DNA of 64,000 bases from Marinifilum sp. N1E240 (GCF_009295825.1 NZ_WHKF01000001.1:1081088-1145087), one strand, 5' to 3'. Positions 36,905 to 45,740 are shown, numbered from the stretch's first letter. The notes: a model not told the origin generated them from the sequence alone. Program-made: numbers and translations.

Positions 36905-37456
36905 TTACTTTTTCTTTGGTGTTATGAACATTGTCATACGTTTTCCTTCCAAACGAGGCATTTGTTCTACTTTACCTAATTCTTCCAGATCCTGAGCAAA
37001 TTTCAGTAATAAAATCTCACCCTTATCCTTAAAAAGAATAGAACGACCCTTAAAGAAAACGTAAGCTTTCACCTTTGCTCCTTCGTTAAGGAATTTTTCG
37101 GCATGCTTCAATTTAAAGTTGTAATCATGTTCGTCGGTATTTGGTCCGAAACGAATTTCTTTCACAATAACTTTAACCGCTTTAGCCTTCATTTCCTTTT
37201 GTTTCTTTTTCTGCTGATAAAGAAACTTTTTGTAATCGATGATTTTACAAACGGGTGGATCGGCTTTTGGTGAAATTTCAACTAAATCCAATTCTTGATC
37301 TTCAGCAAATTTCAATGCTTCAGAAATTGAATAAACTCCTGGTTCTACGTTTTCTCCGACAACGCGAACACTGCGGGCTCTAATTAACTTGTTAATTTTG
37401 TGTAGAGCCTCCTGAGGCTTTCTTGGTCCTCTGTTTCTTTGATGAAATCCAGCTAT
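36905..37456 (-). CDS. infC: Translation initiation factor IF-3, probable AUA start
   Basis: 183 residues. The N-domain ([39 protein letters not shown]) and C-domain ([45 protein letters not shown]) together give a full IF-3. No ATG, GTG or TTG occurs in frame until TTG at 37315, which would delete most of the N-domain. An ATA codon at 37456-37454 lies 8 bases after a perfect AGGAGG and gives the right N-terminus, so I take AUA as the start. infC with a rare start codon is known in other bacteria as an autoregulatory device; here this is inferred from the sequence. 20 bases after thrS. Confidence 0.9.
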   Translation of the reverse strand: MAGFHQRNRGPRKPQEALHKINKLIRARSVRVVGENVEPGVYSISEALKFAEDQELDLVEISPKADPPVCKIIDYKKFLYQQKKKQKEMKAKAVKVIVKEIRFGPNTDEHDYNFKLKHAEKFLNEGAKVKAYVFFKGRSILFKDKGEILLLKFAQDLEELGKVEQMPRLEGKRMTMFITPKKK

Positions 37457-37464
37457 GGCTTGGT

Positions 37465-37470
37465 CCTCCT
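37465..37470 (-). promoter_or_regulatory. Shine-Dalgarno AGGAGG that fixes the infC start
   Basis: A perfect AGGAGG on the minus strand, 8 bases before the ATA at 37456. Strong sites are rare in this window, so its placement supports the non-canonical start. Confidence 0.8.
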
Positions 37471-37476
37471 CTTTAG

Positions 37477-39429
37477 TTAGTAATTCTCGATAGAAGACAA
37501 TTGAGCTTCTACTTCTTTGTTAATAAATTCTGTAAATTCTGTAATAGTCATTGATCCCATATCTCCTTCTCCTTGTTTACGAACCGAAACAGTATCTTCT
37601 GTTGCTTCTTTTTCGCCAACAATAATAAGGTATGGGGTCTTTTTCAACTCGTTGTCACGGATTTTACGTCCGATTTTCTCGTTGCGATCATCTAATACGG
37701 CGCGAATATCGGAATTATTTAACGAATTTAAAACTTTTTTTGCATAATCGTTGTATTTTTCGCTAATCGGCATGATCACAGCTTGTTCAGGTGTTAACCA
37801 CAATGGGAATTTACCACCTGTATGTTCCAGTAAAACGGCAACAAATCGTTCCATCGAACCAAATGGTGCGCGGTGAATCATAATTGGTCTGTGTTTTTGG
37901 TTATCGCTACCCACATATTCCAATTCGAAACGTTCAGGTAAATTGTAATCTACCTGAATAGTACCTAACTGCCACTTACGTCCGATTGCATCCTTAATCA
38001 TAAAGTCAAGCTTAGGACCGTAGAATGCTGCTTCTCCGTATTCAATAACAGTATTCAATCCTTTTTCTTCAGCTGCTTCAAGAATAGCCGCCTCTGCCTT
38101 ATCCCAATTTTCTTCTTTTCCGATGTACTTCTCACGATTTACTTTATCTCGTAAAGAAACCTGTGCGGTATATTCTGTAAAATTAAGAGCCTTGAAAATA
38201 ATGAAGATAATATCTATTACTTTCTTGAACTCATCTTTTAACTGATCTGGAGTACAGAACAAGTGAGCATCATCTTGAGTAAAACTACGAACACGTGTCA
38301 ATCCATGAAGTTCTCCACTTTGTTCGTAACGATAAACGGTTCCAAATTCTGCAAAACGAACCGGAAGATCTTTATATGAACGAGGCTTAAATTTGTATGC
38401 TTCGCAATGGTGAGGACAGTTCATTGGCTTCAACAAATACTCTTCCCCTTCTTGTGGAGTTTGAATTGCCTGAAACGAATCTTCACCATACTTATCGTAG
38501 TGACCAGAAGTTTTGTACAAGTTAATGTTACCGATATGAGGTGTGATGATTTGCTCATAACCGAATTTCTTCTGTACTCTCTTCAAAAAGTTTTCAAGGC
38601 TTTCGCGCAATTGAGCACCTTTAGGCAACCAAATTGGCATTCCTTGTCCAACATTCTGCGAGAAAGTGAACAATTCCATTTCCTTACCCAATTTACGATG
38701 GTCGCGCTTCTTCGCTTCTTCCATCATCAGTACATACTCATCTAAGAATTTCTTCTTTGGGAAAGTAATACCGTAAACACGAGTCAACTGTGGACGTTTT
38801 TCATCACCTCTCCAGTAAGCACCAGCTATCGAATTTAGTTTAATAGCCTTAATGTAGCTTGTATTTGGCAAGTGAGGACCTCTACATAAATCGGTAAATT
38901 CACCTTGCTTGTAAAAGCTGATAGTACCATCTTCCAATTCATTGATCAACTCAAGCTTGTACTCTTCATTTCTCTCTTTGAAGAAAGTAAGAGCTTCCTC
39001 TTTTGTTACATCTGTTCTTGTATATTCGTTCTTGCTTCTAGCAAGTTCAAGCATTTTTTGTTCAATCTTAGGAAGGTCTTTATCGGTAAGTGCCGTTCCG
39101 TTTCCTAAATCTACATCGTAGTAAAAGCCCATTTCAATTGCCGGACCAATACCAAACTTAACTCCAGGGTACAATGCTTCTAATGCCTCAGCCATTAAGT
39201 GAGCCGAAGAATGCCAAAAAGCATGCTTTCCTTCTTCATCATTCCAAGTATGAAGCTTAATACTTGCATCTTCAGTAATCTGGCGTGTTAGATCATACAA
39301 CTGCTCGTTCACGCTAATAGACAAAACTTCTTTTGCCAATCGACTAGAAATGCTTTTTGCGATCTCAATACCTGAGACTCCAGCTTCAAACTCTTTTACT
39401 GTTCCATCTGGAAATGTAATTTTAATCAT
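37477..39429 (-). CDS. thrS: Threonyl-tRNA synthetase
   Basis: 650 residues: N-terminal TGS domain ([20 protein letters not shown]), editing domain with [11 protein letters not shown], catalytic core with motif 2 ([20 protein letters not shown]) and the zinc ligands (Cys in [10 protein letters not shown] and later His), motif 3 ([15 protein letters not shown]) and anticodon-binding domain ([15 protein letters not shown]). Charges tRNA-Thr. First gene of the classic thrS-infC-rpmI-rplT operon; the leader is about 120 bases. Confidence 0.97.
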   Translation of the reverse strand: MIKITFPDGTVKEFEAGVSGIEIAKSISSRLAKEVLSISVNEQLYDLTRQITEDASIKLHTWNDEEGKHAFWHSSAHLMAEALEALYPGVKFGIGPAIEMGFYYDVDLGNGTALTDKDLPKIEQKMLELARSKNEYTRTDVTKEEALTFFKERNEEYKLELINELEDGTISFYKQGEFTDLCRGPHLPNTSYIKAIKLNSIAGAYWRGDEKRPQLTRVYGITFPKKKFLDEYVLMMEEAKKRDHRKLGKEMELFTFSQNVGQGMPIWLPKGAQLRESLENFLKRVQKKFGYEQIITPHIGNINLYKTSGHYDKYGEDSFQAIQTPQEGEEYLLKPMNCPHHCEAYKFKPRSYKDLPVRFAEFGTVYRYEQSGELHGLTRVRSFTQDDAHLFCTPDQLKDEFKKVIDIIFIIFKALNFTEYTAQVSLRDKVNREKYIGKEENWDKAEAAILEAAEEKGLNTVIEYGEAAFYGPKLDFMIKDAIGRKWQLGTIQVDYNLPERFELEYVGSDNQKHRPIMIHRAPFGSMERFVAVLLEHTGGKFPLWLTPEQAVIMPISEKYNDYAKKVLNSLNNSDIRAVLDDRNEKIGRKIRDNELKKTPYLIIVGEKEATEDTVSVRKQGEGDMGSMTITEFTEFINKEVEAQLSSIENY

Positions 39430-39557
39430 CCTATTGTGTTTAATTTTTATTCACACTGCTACAAACCAGCATGATATACTTAAATAGAAAAATGAATTTC
39501 GATAAGTTAATGCGCTTGTTTTTTTATCAAAAATCAAGCTTTCGGAAATTCAATCCA

Positions 39558-39565
39558 CAAAGATA
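39558..39565 (-). promoter_or_regulatory. Candidate -7 box of the thrS operon
   Basis: TATCTTTG on the minus strand (TAnnTTTG), about 128 bases before the thrS ATG. The TTTG upstream is only 12 bases away, so the -33 box is uncertain. The leader between holds a hairpin, GCTTG (39514-39518) with CAAGC (39535-39539), extended by T/A pairs. The rest of 39566-39827 shows nothing I can name. Confidence 0.45.
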
Positions 39566-39827
39566 TAACTTTCTTCACAAATCAGACTTGAAAATGTAAA
39601 TCTAAATGAAGTATTTAAGGAGATTTTTTAGAATCGAATTTCTAATGGATAAGGACTGATCGCACTCTATTTGGATAAATTGTGATTGTTTATTTGATAA
39701 TTTGGTTCCCAGAATAGGCATTTATTGACTTATATCAGTCTTTAAATTTTCTTTTTCTGTAAAAAAAGTAGAATCTTTGAGTCTTGTTAAAAACAACCTA
39801 TACTAATTGTAAAATAATTCAACTATT

Positions 39828-42041
39828 ATGAAGAATTTCAGACCGATACTTGCGTTGGCGTTTGTAATGTGTTTTTCGATTTTCACTTTTGCACAGGAGA
39901 ATGTGAAGAAAATCACAATGGAAGATCTGATGCTGAATAGAACATTCAGCCAAAAATCGGTATACGGATTGCGTTCTATGAATGATGGCATCCATTACAC
40001 CACTTTGGAAGAAGGTGGAACGAAAATCGTGAAATATAGTTTTGCTACCGGAAAAGTAGTGGAAACGCTTTTAGATTTAACTGCGCTTAAAGATGCTGAA
40101 ATTAAATACATCGGCGAATACGAGTTCAGTTCAGATGAGAGAAGAATTTTATTGATGACCAATTCGGAAAGAATCTACAGAAGATCTTTTACTGCAGATT
40201 ACTACGTGTTTACTTTTAAGAACAAGGAGTTGGTACCGCTTTCGAAGAATGGAAAGCAGCGCTTGGCAACTTTTTCTCCAAATGGAAACAGAATTGCATT
40301 TGTGAGAGACAATAACATTTTTATCCACAATGTGTTGTTTGGTTCCGAAATCAAGATTACAAAAGACGGAAAGTTCAACGAAATTCAGAATGGTACTCCA
40401 GACTGGGTTTACGAAGAGGAGTTTGAATTTAATAAAGCATTTGCCTGGTCGCCTGATAGTAAGTTTTTAGCTTACATGAAATTCGATGAGAGTGAAGTGA
40501 AAATGTTCAATATGAACAAATTTGAAGGTTTGTATCCTCAAGTTAAAGAGAATGCATTGTATCCTGAAAACTACGCTTACAAATATCCTAAAGCAGGGGA
40601 GAAGAATTCTGAGGTAAGCGTTTGGGTGTACAATGTGGAAGATCGCATCACCAAAAAGATGGATGTAGGAGAGGAGAAAGATCAATACATTCCAAGAATT
40701 AAGTGGTCGAATGATCCTAAAATACTAAGCATTTACAGATTGAATCGTCTTCAAAATAAATTGGAGTTCTTGTTATCGAATGCAAAAACAGGAAAGTCTG
40801 ATGTCATGTATACTCAGGAAAACAAGTATTACGTTGAGGAGAGAAACTTCGATTTCTTAACCTTCCTAAATAATGGCAATCAATTTATTTATGCAAGTGA
40901 AGATGATGGATTCAATCATTTGTATTTGTATGATATGGCAACAGGTAAAGCTGTTCAGCAAATTACTTCTGGTGATTGGGACATGACCGACTTTTTAGGT
41001 TTCGATGAGAACAAGAAGATGTGTTACTACGAAGCTGCTGAAATTTCACCATTGGAAAGAAATACCTATTCGATTAAACTGAATGGATCGGCTAAAAAAT
41101 TGATTACTCCTGAAAAGGGAACCAATAGAACAGTATTTAGCACCGGATACAAATACTATATCAATTACTTTTCGAGTGTAACCCAACCTAACCGAGTTAG
41201 TTTGTACAATAGCAAAGGAAAGCAAATTCGTATTTTGGAAGAGAATAAGGAGTTGGTAGAGAAATTGAAAAATTACCAATACAATCCAAAAGAATTTACC
41301 ATGTTGCCATCGGCAGATGGAATGACCATGTTGAACGCCTGGATCATTAAGCCATACAATTTCGATCCATCTAAGAAATATCCTGTTTTAATTACTCAGT
41401 ATAGTGGTCCAAACTCACAAAGTGTTAAGAACAGTTGGAGTTTTGATTGGTATCAGTATCTGGCTCAGGAAGGATATGTTGTAGCTTGTATCGATCCAAG
41501 AGGAACAGGAGCAAGAGGACAGCAGTTTAGAAAATGTACCTACATGCAATTGGGTAGATTGGAATCTGACGATATGATTGCTGCTTCAAGAGCATTGGCT
41601 GAAGAATCGTTTACAGATGAAAAAAGAGTTGCCATTTGGGGTTGGAGTTTTGGTGGTTTCATGTCTTCTCTTTGTTTAGAGAAAGCTCCGGATGTATTTT
41701 CTACAGCAATAGCTATTGCACCAGTTACCAATTGGAGATATTACGATTCGGTATATACCGAGCGTTTTATGAGAACTCCACAGGAAAACCCTAAAGGCTA
41801 CGATGACAATTCTCCAATAAATCATGCAGATAAGTTGGAAGGTGCTTTATTGCTTTGCCATGGAACGGCAGATGATAACGTTCATGTACAGAATGTGTAT
41901 GAGTTTGCAGAGCGCCTGGTTCAGGCGGATAAGCAATTTGAGATGCAAATTTACACTAACAGAAACCATAGTATTTATGGTGGAAAAACAAGATTGCACT
42001 TGTATAAGAGATTCAATAAATTTTTACGTGACAACATGTAG
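39828..42041 (+). CDS. Dipeptidyl peptidase IV (S9 family), exported
   Basis: 737 residues. Signal peptide (LALAFVMCFSIFTFAQ), N-terminal eight-bladed propeller domain including DWVYEEEFEF (the Glu-Glu motif of DPP IV that binds the substrate amino-terminus), then an alpha/beta hydrolase with WGWSFGGFMSS (nucleophile Ser near 607), GTADDNVHVQN (Asp) and NRNHSIYGG (His). Removes X-Pro or X-Ala dipeptides from peptide N-termini in the periplasm. Single gene ending in a terminator. No clear consensus promoter upstream. Confidence 0.93.
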   Translation: MKNFRPILALAFVMCFSIFTFAQENVKKITMEDLMLNRTFSQKSVYGLRSMNDGIHYTTLEEGGTKIVKYSFATGKVVETLLDLTALKDAEIKYIGEYEFSSDERRILLMTNSERIYRRSFTADYYVFTFKNKELVPLSKNGKQRLATFSPNGNRIAFVRDNNIFIHNVLFGSEIKITKDGKFNEIQNGTPDWVYEEEFEFNKAFAWSPDSKFLAYMKFDESEVKMFNMNKFEGLYPQVKENALYPENYAYKYPKAGEKNSEVSVWVYNVEDRITKKMDVGEEKDQYIPRIKWSNDPKILSIYRLNRLQNKLEFLLSNAKTGKSDVMYTQENKYYVEERNFDFLTFLNNGNQFIYASEDDGFNHLYLYDMATGKAVQQITSGDWDMTDFLGFDENKKMCYYEAAEISPLERNTYSIKLNGSAKKLITPEKGTNRTVFSTGYKYYINYFSSVTQPNRVSLYNSKGKQIRILEENKELVEKLKNYQYNPKEFTMLPSADGMTMLNAWIIKPYNFDPSKKYPVLITQYSGPNSQSVKNSWSFDWYQYLAQEGYVVACIDPRGTGARGQQFRKCTYMQLGRLESDDMIAASRALAEESFTDEKRVAIWGWSFGGFMSSLCLEKAPDVFSTAIAIAPVTNWRYYDSVYTERFMRTPQENPKGYDDNSPINHADKLEGALLLCHGTADDNVHVQNVYEFAERLVQADKQFEMQIYTNRNHSIYGGKTRLHLYKRFNKFLRDNM

Positions 42042-42066
42042 TTCGTAAAATTGAAATAAAAGAGAG

Positions 42067-42104
42067 AAAGAGGAAGAATTATTAAATTTTTCCTCTTTTC
42101 TTTT
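42067..42104 (+). terminator. Terminator of the DPP IV gene
   Basis: AAAGAGGAA (42067-42075) with TTCCTCTTT (42090-42098), plus an inner AATT/AATT pair, followed by TCTTTT. Confidence 0.8.
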
Positions 42105-42169
42105 GTGCAAATACTCAGAAATTTAGCTCTTCTGTTTTAATTTTTTTGCAACTTTTTTTCAAAATACAC

Positions 42170-42199
42170 TTGCTACAAGCGTTGAATTATCTATATTTG
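42170..42199 (+). promoter_or_regulatory. Promoter of the tRNA-Gly pair
   Basis: TTG at 42170-42172, a 19-base spacer and TATATTTG at 42192-42199: full consensus. Transcription would begin about 30 bases before the first tRNA. Confidence 0.75.
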
Positions 42200-42235
42200 C
42201 ATCGCAAAACTTTAGAACAGTGTTCTATTAAAAAT

Positions 42236-42308
42236 GCGAGAATAGCTCAGTTGGTAGAGCATAACCTTGCCAAGGTTAGGGTCGCGAGTTCGAGTCTCGT
42301 TTCTCGCT
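42236..42308 (+). tRNA. tRNA-Gly(GCC), copy 1
   Basis: 73 bases: acceptor GCGAGAA with TTCTCGC, D-stem GCTC/GAGC, anticodon arm TAACC-TTGCCAA-GGTTA (anticodon GCC), T-arm GCGAG-TTCGAGT-CTCGT, discriminator T, no encoded CCA. All stems pair. Identical to the copy at 42370. Confidence 0.97.
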
Positions 42309-42314
42309 CAAAAA

Positions 42315-42344
42315 AATTGTTGAAGTTTTCCTTGATCAACAATT
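42315..42344 (+). repeat. Inverted repeat in the tRNA-Gly spacer
   Basis: AATTGTTGA (42315-42323) and TCAACAATT (42336-42344), a 9-bp stem between the two tRNAs. It has no T run and may be a processing structure in the primary transcript. Confidence 0.5.
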
Positions 42345-42369
42345 AAAGAGCAAAGTATAAAAGGAAAAT

Positions 42370-42442
42370 GCGAGAATAGCTCAGTTGGTAGAGCATAACC
42401 TTGCCAAGGTTAGGGTCGCGAGTTCGAGTCTCGTTTCTCGCT
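42370..42442 (+). tRNA. tRNA-Gly(GCC), copy 2
   Basis: Identical in all 73 bases to the copy at 42236, including the preceding AAAAT. Read with it from one promoter and closed by the terminator at 42485. Confidence 0.97.
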
Positions 42443-42484
42443 CGAAATTATTACCTCGAAAGAGGATTACTGTACAAGCATTAC

Positions 42485-42516
42485 AAAGCCGTTTCATTTT
42501 ATGAAGCGGCTTTTTT
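42485..42516 (+). terminator. Terminator of the tRNA-Gly pair
   Basis: A 13-bp stem AAAGCCG-TTTCAT (42485-42497) with ATGAAGCGGCTTT (42501-42513), one T-G pair, 3-base loop and T run. Confidence 0.9.
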
Positions 42517-42532
42517 GTTTTTAATCTTGAGA

Positions 42533-42566
42533 CAAAAAAATAGGCTGCTCTTGCAAGCAACCTATT
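42533..42566 (-). terminator. Terminator of the thioredoxin-ApbE-DUF4266-DUF3570 operon
   Basis: AATAGG/CCTATT (42539-42544, 42561-42566) and TGC/GCA inside, one mismatch, T run on the minus strand. It lies 21 bases past the DUF3570 stop. Confidence 0.75.
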
Positions 42567-42586
42567 AAAATATCTTTATTTGATTC

Positions 42587-43879
42587 TTAAAATGTAAATC
42601 CAAAATTAAGACTCACCAGCCAGGCATTTAAGCCATCGCTTCTATCGTAATAGGCAGCACGTAATCCAATACTTTTGAATTGAGCTGTCTTGTTTTTTCG
42701 GAAGGGTGATTTGAAGTTACCAATTCCCATTACAGGAGAATATTGGAAACCAACTCCTACCTTATAGCTGGTAACATCCGACAAATCGTAATCGGAAGTG
42801 TAGAACTCCGGAGTATTTGTTGCACTTGCTTCGCCAAACTCGTAGAAATCATCAGCAGCAGTTTGTGTGTGATATCTAAAAAATGGAGAAACAATAAAGG
42901 ATGGAGAAACCATCATTGGTAACTCTACACTTGCCGTATGCGCTGTAATTCCCCAACTGTCGGTATAAAAACGATAGAAAGTTTTTAACCTCATAAAATC
43001 GCTTAAATAATAATTCCATCGCATTGAAATTGGAATTTTAAGACGATTGTCATCCAGTTTTTCAACATTACTCAAACCTCTTAAAGTGTTCATGTCATCG
43101 TTGATGTTTGCATCATCAAAAAATACACGATGGAATGGGGTAGAGAGCAATCCGCTTTGCGATACAGCTTCAATCGAGAATAAGGCTTGCAATCGCTTAT
43201 TGATTACCTGCGAATAGCTTAAACCGAATTTAAGAGTTGTTCTGGTGTCATCAGAAAGGTTTGCTTTAGCTGTTCCTCTCACTTCAACAGGATACAATAA
43301 ATTCCAGGTATCGTTCATAAACAAACCATCGATGGTAAGCGATCGATTCTGATCTTTGGAATTAAATGTATAGGAACCACCAGCATGGAATGATGTGACA
43401 TCGTACTCAACCGAAGCACCACCTAAAATGCTGTAAGCATTTCCAGATTTCGCTAAAGTATGAGAATATGCCGCATTAAAATGAATACGAGCATCCATAC
43501 TTGAGGCAGATGATTTATGATCTGTCTCGAAATAATCAATATTGTCCGTTGAGGCAGATGAATAGATGTCAACGCCAAAGTTTACATCCAAACTCGAAAG
43601 CGAATCTAGAGGAACATGAACCACAAAACTAGGTGCTACATTGTCCAGCTCCTCAGTTCCGATACCACCCGTTACCGGCGAGTGATCACCATCCTGCTCG
43701 TAGTAGTTGAAAAGAAAATTCACCTCCGTATCCTTAAAATCTTCAGGTGATTTCTTGGTCTTTACTTTCTTACGACTCTCTTCCTGCCTGTCGTCTAAGC
43801 TGTTCTTATCGGTTTGAGCGTTACTAAGCAGCGATACCGAAAGCAGCAAAATAAGAGTATAAATAGTCTTTAGTTGCAT
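42587..43879 (-). CDS. DUF3570 outer-membrane beta-barrel-like protein
   Basis: 430 residues from Met at 43879. Signal peptide (YTLILLLSVSLLSNAQ), a charged linker (KVKTKKSPEDFKD), then repeating amphipathic strands (VNFLFNYYEQDGD, FVVHVPLDSLSSLDVNFGVD, LKFGLSYSQVINK) to a C-terminal aromatic SLNFGFTF, the pattern of an outer-membrane barrel. DUF3570 by recall of its layout and its constant DUF4266 neighbour. The reading frame also has ATG at 43885, but the AGGAGG at 43886-43891 abuts that codon and sits 6 bases before 43879. It overlaps the DUF4266 gene, so the two are translationally coupled. Confidence 0.8.
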   Translation of the reverse strand: MQLKTIYTLILLLSVSLLSNAQTDKNSLDDRQEESRKKVKTKKSPEDFKDTEVNFLFNYYEQDGDHSPVTGGIGTEELDNVAPSFVVHVPLDSLSSLDVNFGVDIYSSASTDNIDYFETDHKSSASSMDARIHFNAAYSHTLAKSGNAYSILGGASVEYDVTSFHAGGSYTFNSKDQNRSLTIDGLFMNDTWNLLYPVEVRGTAKANLSDDTRTTLKFGLSYSQVINKRLQALFSIEAVSQSGLLSTPFHRVFFDDANINDDMNTLRGLSNVEKLDDNRLKIPISMRWNYYLSDFMRLKTFYRFYTDSWGITAHTASVELPMMVSPSFIVSPFFRYHTQTAADDFYEFGEASATNTPEFYTSDYDLSDVTSYKVGVGFQYSPVMGIGNFKSPFRKNKTAQFKSIGLRAAYYDRSDGLNAWLVSLNFGFTF

Positions 43880-44097
43880 CCGCATCCTCCTCCTGATTTT
43901 CCACCATTGGCACCCGCAGCACCTTCTCGGTAGGCTTGAAAATTAGTTTCATAAACTTCCAGTTTCTTGGCTTGGAGAGCCATTTCCTCGTCGTTAAGAT
44001 AGCTTTTTTGGTAGGCTGCAACCGAAACACAACTGTTTAGTGCAATCATTGCCAAAAATCCTATCAGTAACAGATTTAGTTTTCTCTTACTTTTCAT
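43870..44097 (-). CDS. DUF4266 small lipoprotein with Gly-Cys tail
   Basis: 75 residues: lipoprotein signal (IALNSC, Cys23), a short helical middle (YQKSYLNDEEMALQ, KKLEVYETNFQAYREGA) and a Gly-rich end GGKSGGGCGCN with Cys72 and Cys74. The open frame extends upstream to a TTG at 44109, but the ATG at 44097 is the natural start. The tail resembles sites that receive a cofactor or metal; nothing in the sequence says which. Encoded directly after ApbE and before DUF3570, and its last codons supply the ribosome site of the latter. Confidence 0.8.
   Translation of the reverse strand: MKSKRKLNLLLIGFLAMIALNSCVSVAAYQKSYLNDEEMALQAKKLEVYETNFQAYREGAAGANGGKSGGGCGCN
43886..43894 (-). promoter_or_regulatory. 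Shine-Dalgarno for DUF3570 inside the DUF4266 Gly-Cys codons
   Basis: AGGAGGAGG on the minus strand is formed by the Gly codons of the DUF4266 tail and lies 6 bases before the ATG at 43879. It is an unusually strong site for this genome. Confidence 0.65.
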
Positions 44098-44131
44098 TGA
44101 TTTTCTCAATTTGTATGTGATGTTTACTTGT

Positions 44132-45127
44132 TTATTTTTTGTTGTGATATTCTAATTTTAGATTGTCCGATGTCATCATTTTTTGATCATCAGTAACCAG
44201 AATACACTCAATTCCTTTTAAATTGTTGATGAGCTTTAAGCCAGCCTCTTTGCCCAAAACAAAAACGGAAGTAGCCAAAGCATCAGCCAATTCGGCATTA
44301 GGACAAATAATACTAACACTACTCAAGCCTTTAACAGGATATCCGGTTCGGGGATCGATTATGTGACTGAAACGTTCTCCATTAATGGTGACGAATTTTT
44401 CGTAATTGCCCGATGTGACAATAGCTGTTTCATCGATATTCAGCCAGGAAAAAATCTGATCCTTTTGTTTGGGGTTCGAAATGCCAATTTTCCAGCTTTT
44501 GCCGCCTTCATCCTTCCCCCAGGAAATTAAATCTCCCGATGCATTTACCAAGGCACCATCCAATCCCAATTTCGACATGATACCTAAAGCTTTGTTCGCA
44601 GCATAACCTTTACCAATTGCGCCAAAACCTATTTTCATTCCTTTGTTTTTAAGGTAAACGGTGGTGTTTTCGGCATTAAGAATAATGTTTTTGTAATTGA
44701 TTTTTGAGACAGAGGCTGCAACCGCTGCAGAGTCGGGCATCTCTTTCATGCTGCCGTCAAATTTCCAGATCTTGTCCATAGATGCATAGCTGATGTCAAA
44801 AGCACCATGCGTTAAATCGGATATCTTTTTGCTTCTTCTGATCAGGTTAAATAACTCCTGATCAACTTTCACCGGGCGAATGCCTGCACTTTTTCGAATG
44901 GCAGAAGTCTGTGAATTTTCATCCCATGAAGAAATCAGTTTTTCGATTCTCTTGATTTCGTTTATTCCCTTTTGAATGGCTTCACGAGCTTTGTTTTCAT
45001 TGGCACTCACTGCCGTGATTTCGAAGCGTGATCCCATTAATAACAAGACTTCGGTGTAGGCTTTGTTTTGTGCGGCAAGATTCGCCTGAAACAGGATGAA
45101 CAGACAGCTGATAATTAAAATCCTCAT
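44132..45127 (-). CDS. apbE: FAD:protein FMN transferase (ApbE family)
   Basis: 331 residues with an N-terminal signal segment (LIISCLFILFQANLAAQ). Family motifs: THGAFDISYASMDKIW, GFGAIGKGYAANKA, ALVNASGDLISWG, HIIDPRTGYPV and ADALATSVFVLG, which hold the FAD and Mg2+ sites. ApbE attaches FMN to a Thr/Ser of exported acceptor proteins. I see no acceptor with the usual D-G-x-S/T-G-A-T motif in the cluster, so its target is unknown. Seven bases after the thioredoxin gene, 34 before DUF4266. Confidence 0.92.
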   Translation of the reverse strand: MRILIISCLFILFQANLAAQNKAYTEVLLLMGSRFEITAVSANENKAREAIQKGINEIKRIEKLISSWDENSQTSAIRKSAGIRPVKVDQELFNLIRRSKKISDLTHGAFDISYASMDKIWKFDGSMKEMPDSAAVAASVSKINYKNIILNAENTTVYLKNKGMKIGFGAIGKGYAANKALGIMSKLGLDGALVNASGDLISWGKDEGGKSWKIGISNPKQKDQIFSWLNIDETAIVTSGNYEKFVTINGERFSHIIDPRTGYPVKGLSSVSIICPNAELADALATSVFVLGKEAGLKLINNLKGIECILVTDDQKMMTSDNLKLEYHNKK

Positions 45128-45134
45128 ATCAGTC

Positions 45135-45578
45135 TTACTTTATTATGCTTTCGATGTGAGCGATGTACTGTGCAGGACTCAGCTTTTTATAGCCTGTTTT
45201 TCCTACAACTTTACCTTCCTTATCTAGTAAGATAATCGTGGGAAACTGACCTTTCTTGTTGTATTTTTCTGCCAGAGCTTCGTTTTTGGCAGTTTGTTCT
45301 TTCGAAAGGCGGTTCTTTTTCAAACGTGGGAAATCCACATCCAGAATCACAAGTTCCTTATCTGCAAAAGATTTAAATTCGCTGGTGTTTAAAATGGTCT
45401 TTTTTAATAGGATACAGGACCTGCACCAATCCGAGCCCGAGAAGTTGATTAAAACATGTTTGTTGTTTTCTTTGGCTTGATTAAGAGCTTCTTCTAAATT
45501 GCTTTGCGCAGAAAGATTCGAAGTTCCGAGTAGTAGAACTGCTGCAAAAAGGAAAAGACTTTGTGCAATTTTCTTCAT
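45135..45578 (-). CDS. Exported thioredoxin-like protein
   Basis: 147 residues from Met at 45578 (an ATG three codons upstream at 45587 is also possible). Signal peptide (FLFAAVLLLGTSNLSAQ), then a thioredoxin fold with the active-site WCRSC (Cys52, Cys55), cis-Pro segment GQFPTIILLD and GKVVGKTGYKKLSP. The group is the DUF255/thioredoxin_7-like disulfide reductases of the periplasm. First gene of the ApbE cluster, so its likely client is an exported Cys protein such as the DUF4266 tail (inference). Confidence 0.88.
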   Translation of the reverse strand: MKKIAQSLFLFAAVLLLGTSNLSAQSNLEEALNQAKENNKHVLINFSGSDWCRSCILLKKTILNTSEFKSFADKELVILDVDFPRLKKNRLSKEQTAKNEALAEKYNKKGQFPTIILLDKEGKVVGKTGYKKLSPAQYIAHIESIIK

Positions 45579-45639
45579 AAGTATCATTTTAGTGTATGTA
45601 TGATTAAACGAATAATCAATACTTTTATTTTTCTAAAAT

Positions 45640-45647
45640 CAAATGTA
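45640..45647 (-). promoter_or_regulatory. Candidate -7 box of the thioredoxin-ApbE operon
   Basis: TACATTTG on the minus strand, about 60 bases before the first gene; no TTG at the expected distance. Confidence 0.35.
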
Positions 45648-45740
45648 TGAAAAAATATCTCCTGCGACTTAAATTCTCTGTTAAAAGATGTAAAAATCTA
45701 GATGTGTAAATGTGATCTTTGAATTTACGACATGAAGGAA

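Noticed and set aside
36905-37315. IF-3 starting at TTG 37315
   Set aside because: This would drop about 47 residues that read as a typical IF-3 N-domain; the AUA start with AGGAGG explains the full protein.
42146-42346. 66-residue plus-strand open frame
   Set aside because: It runs through the first tRNA-Gly gene; a shadow of the tRNA.
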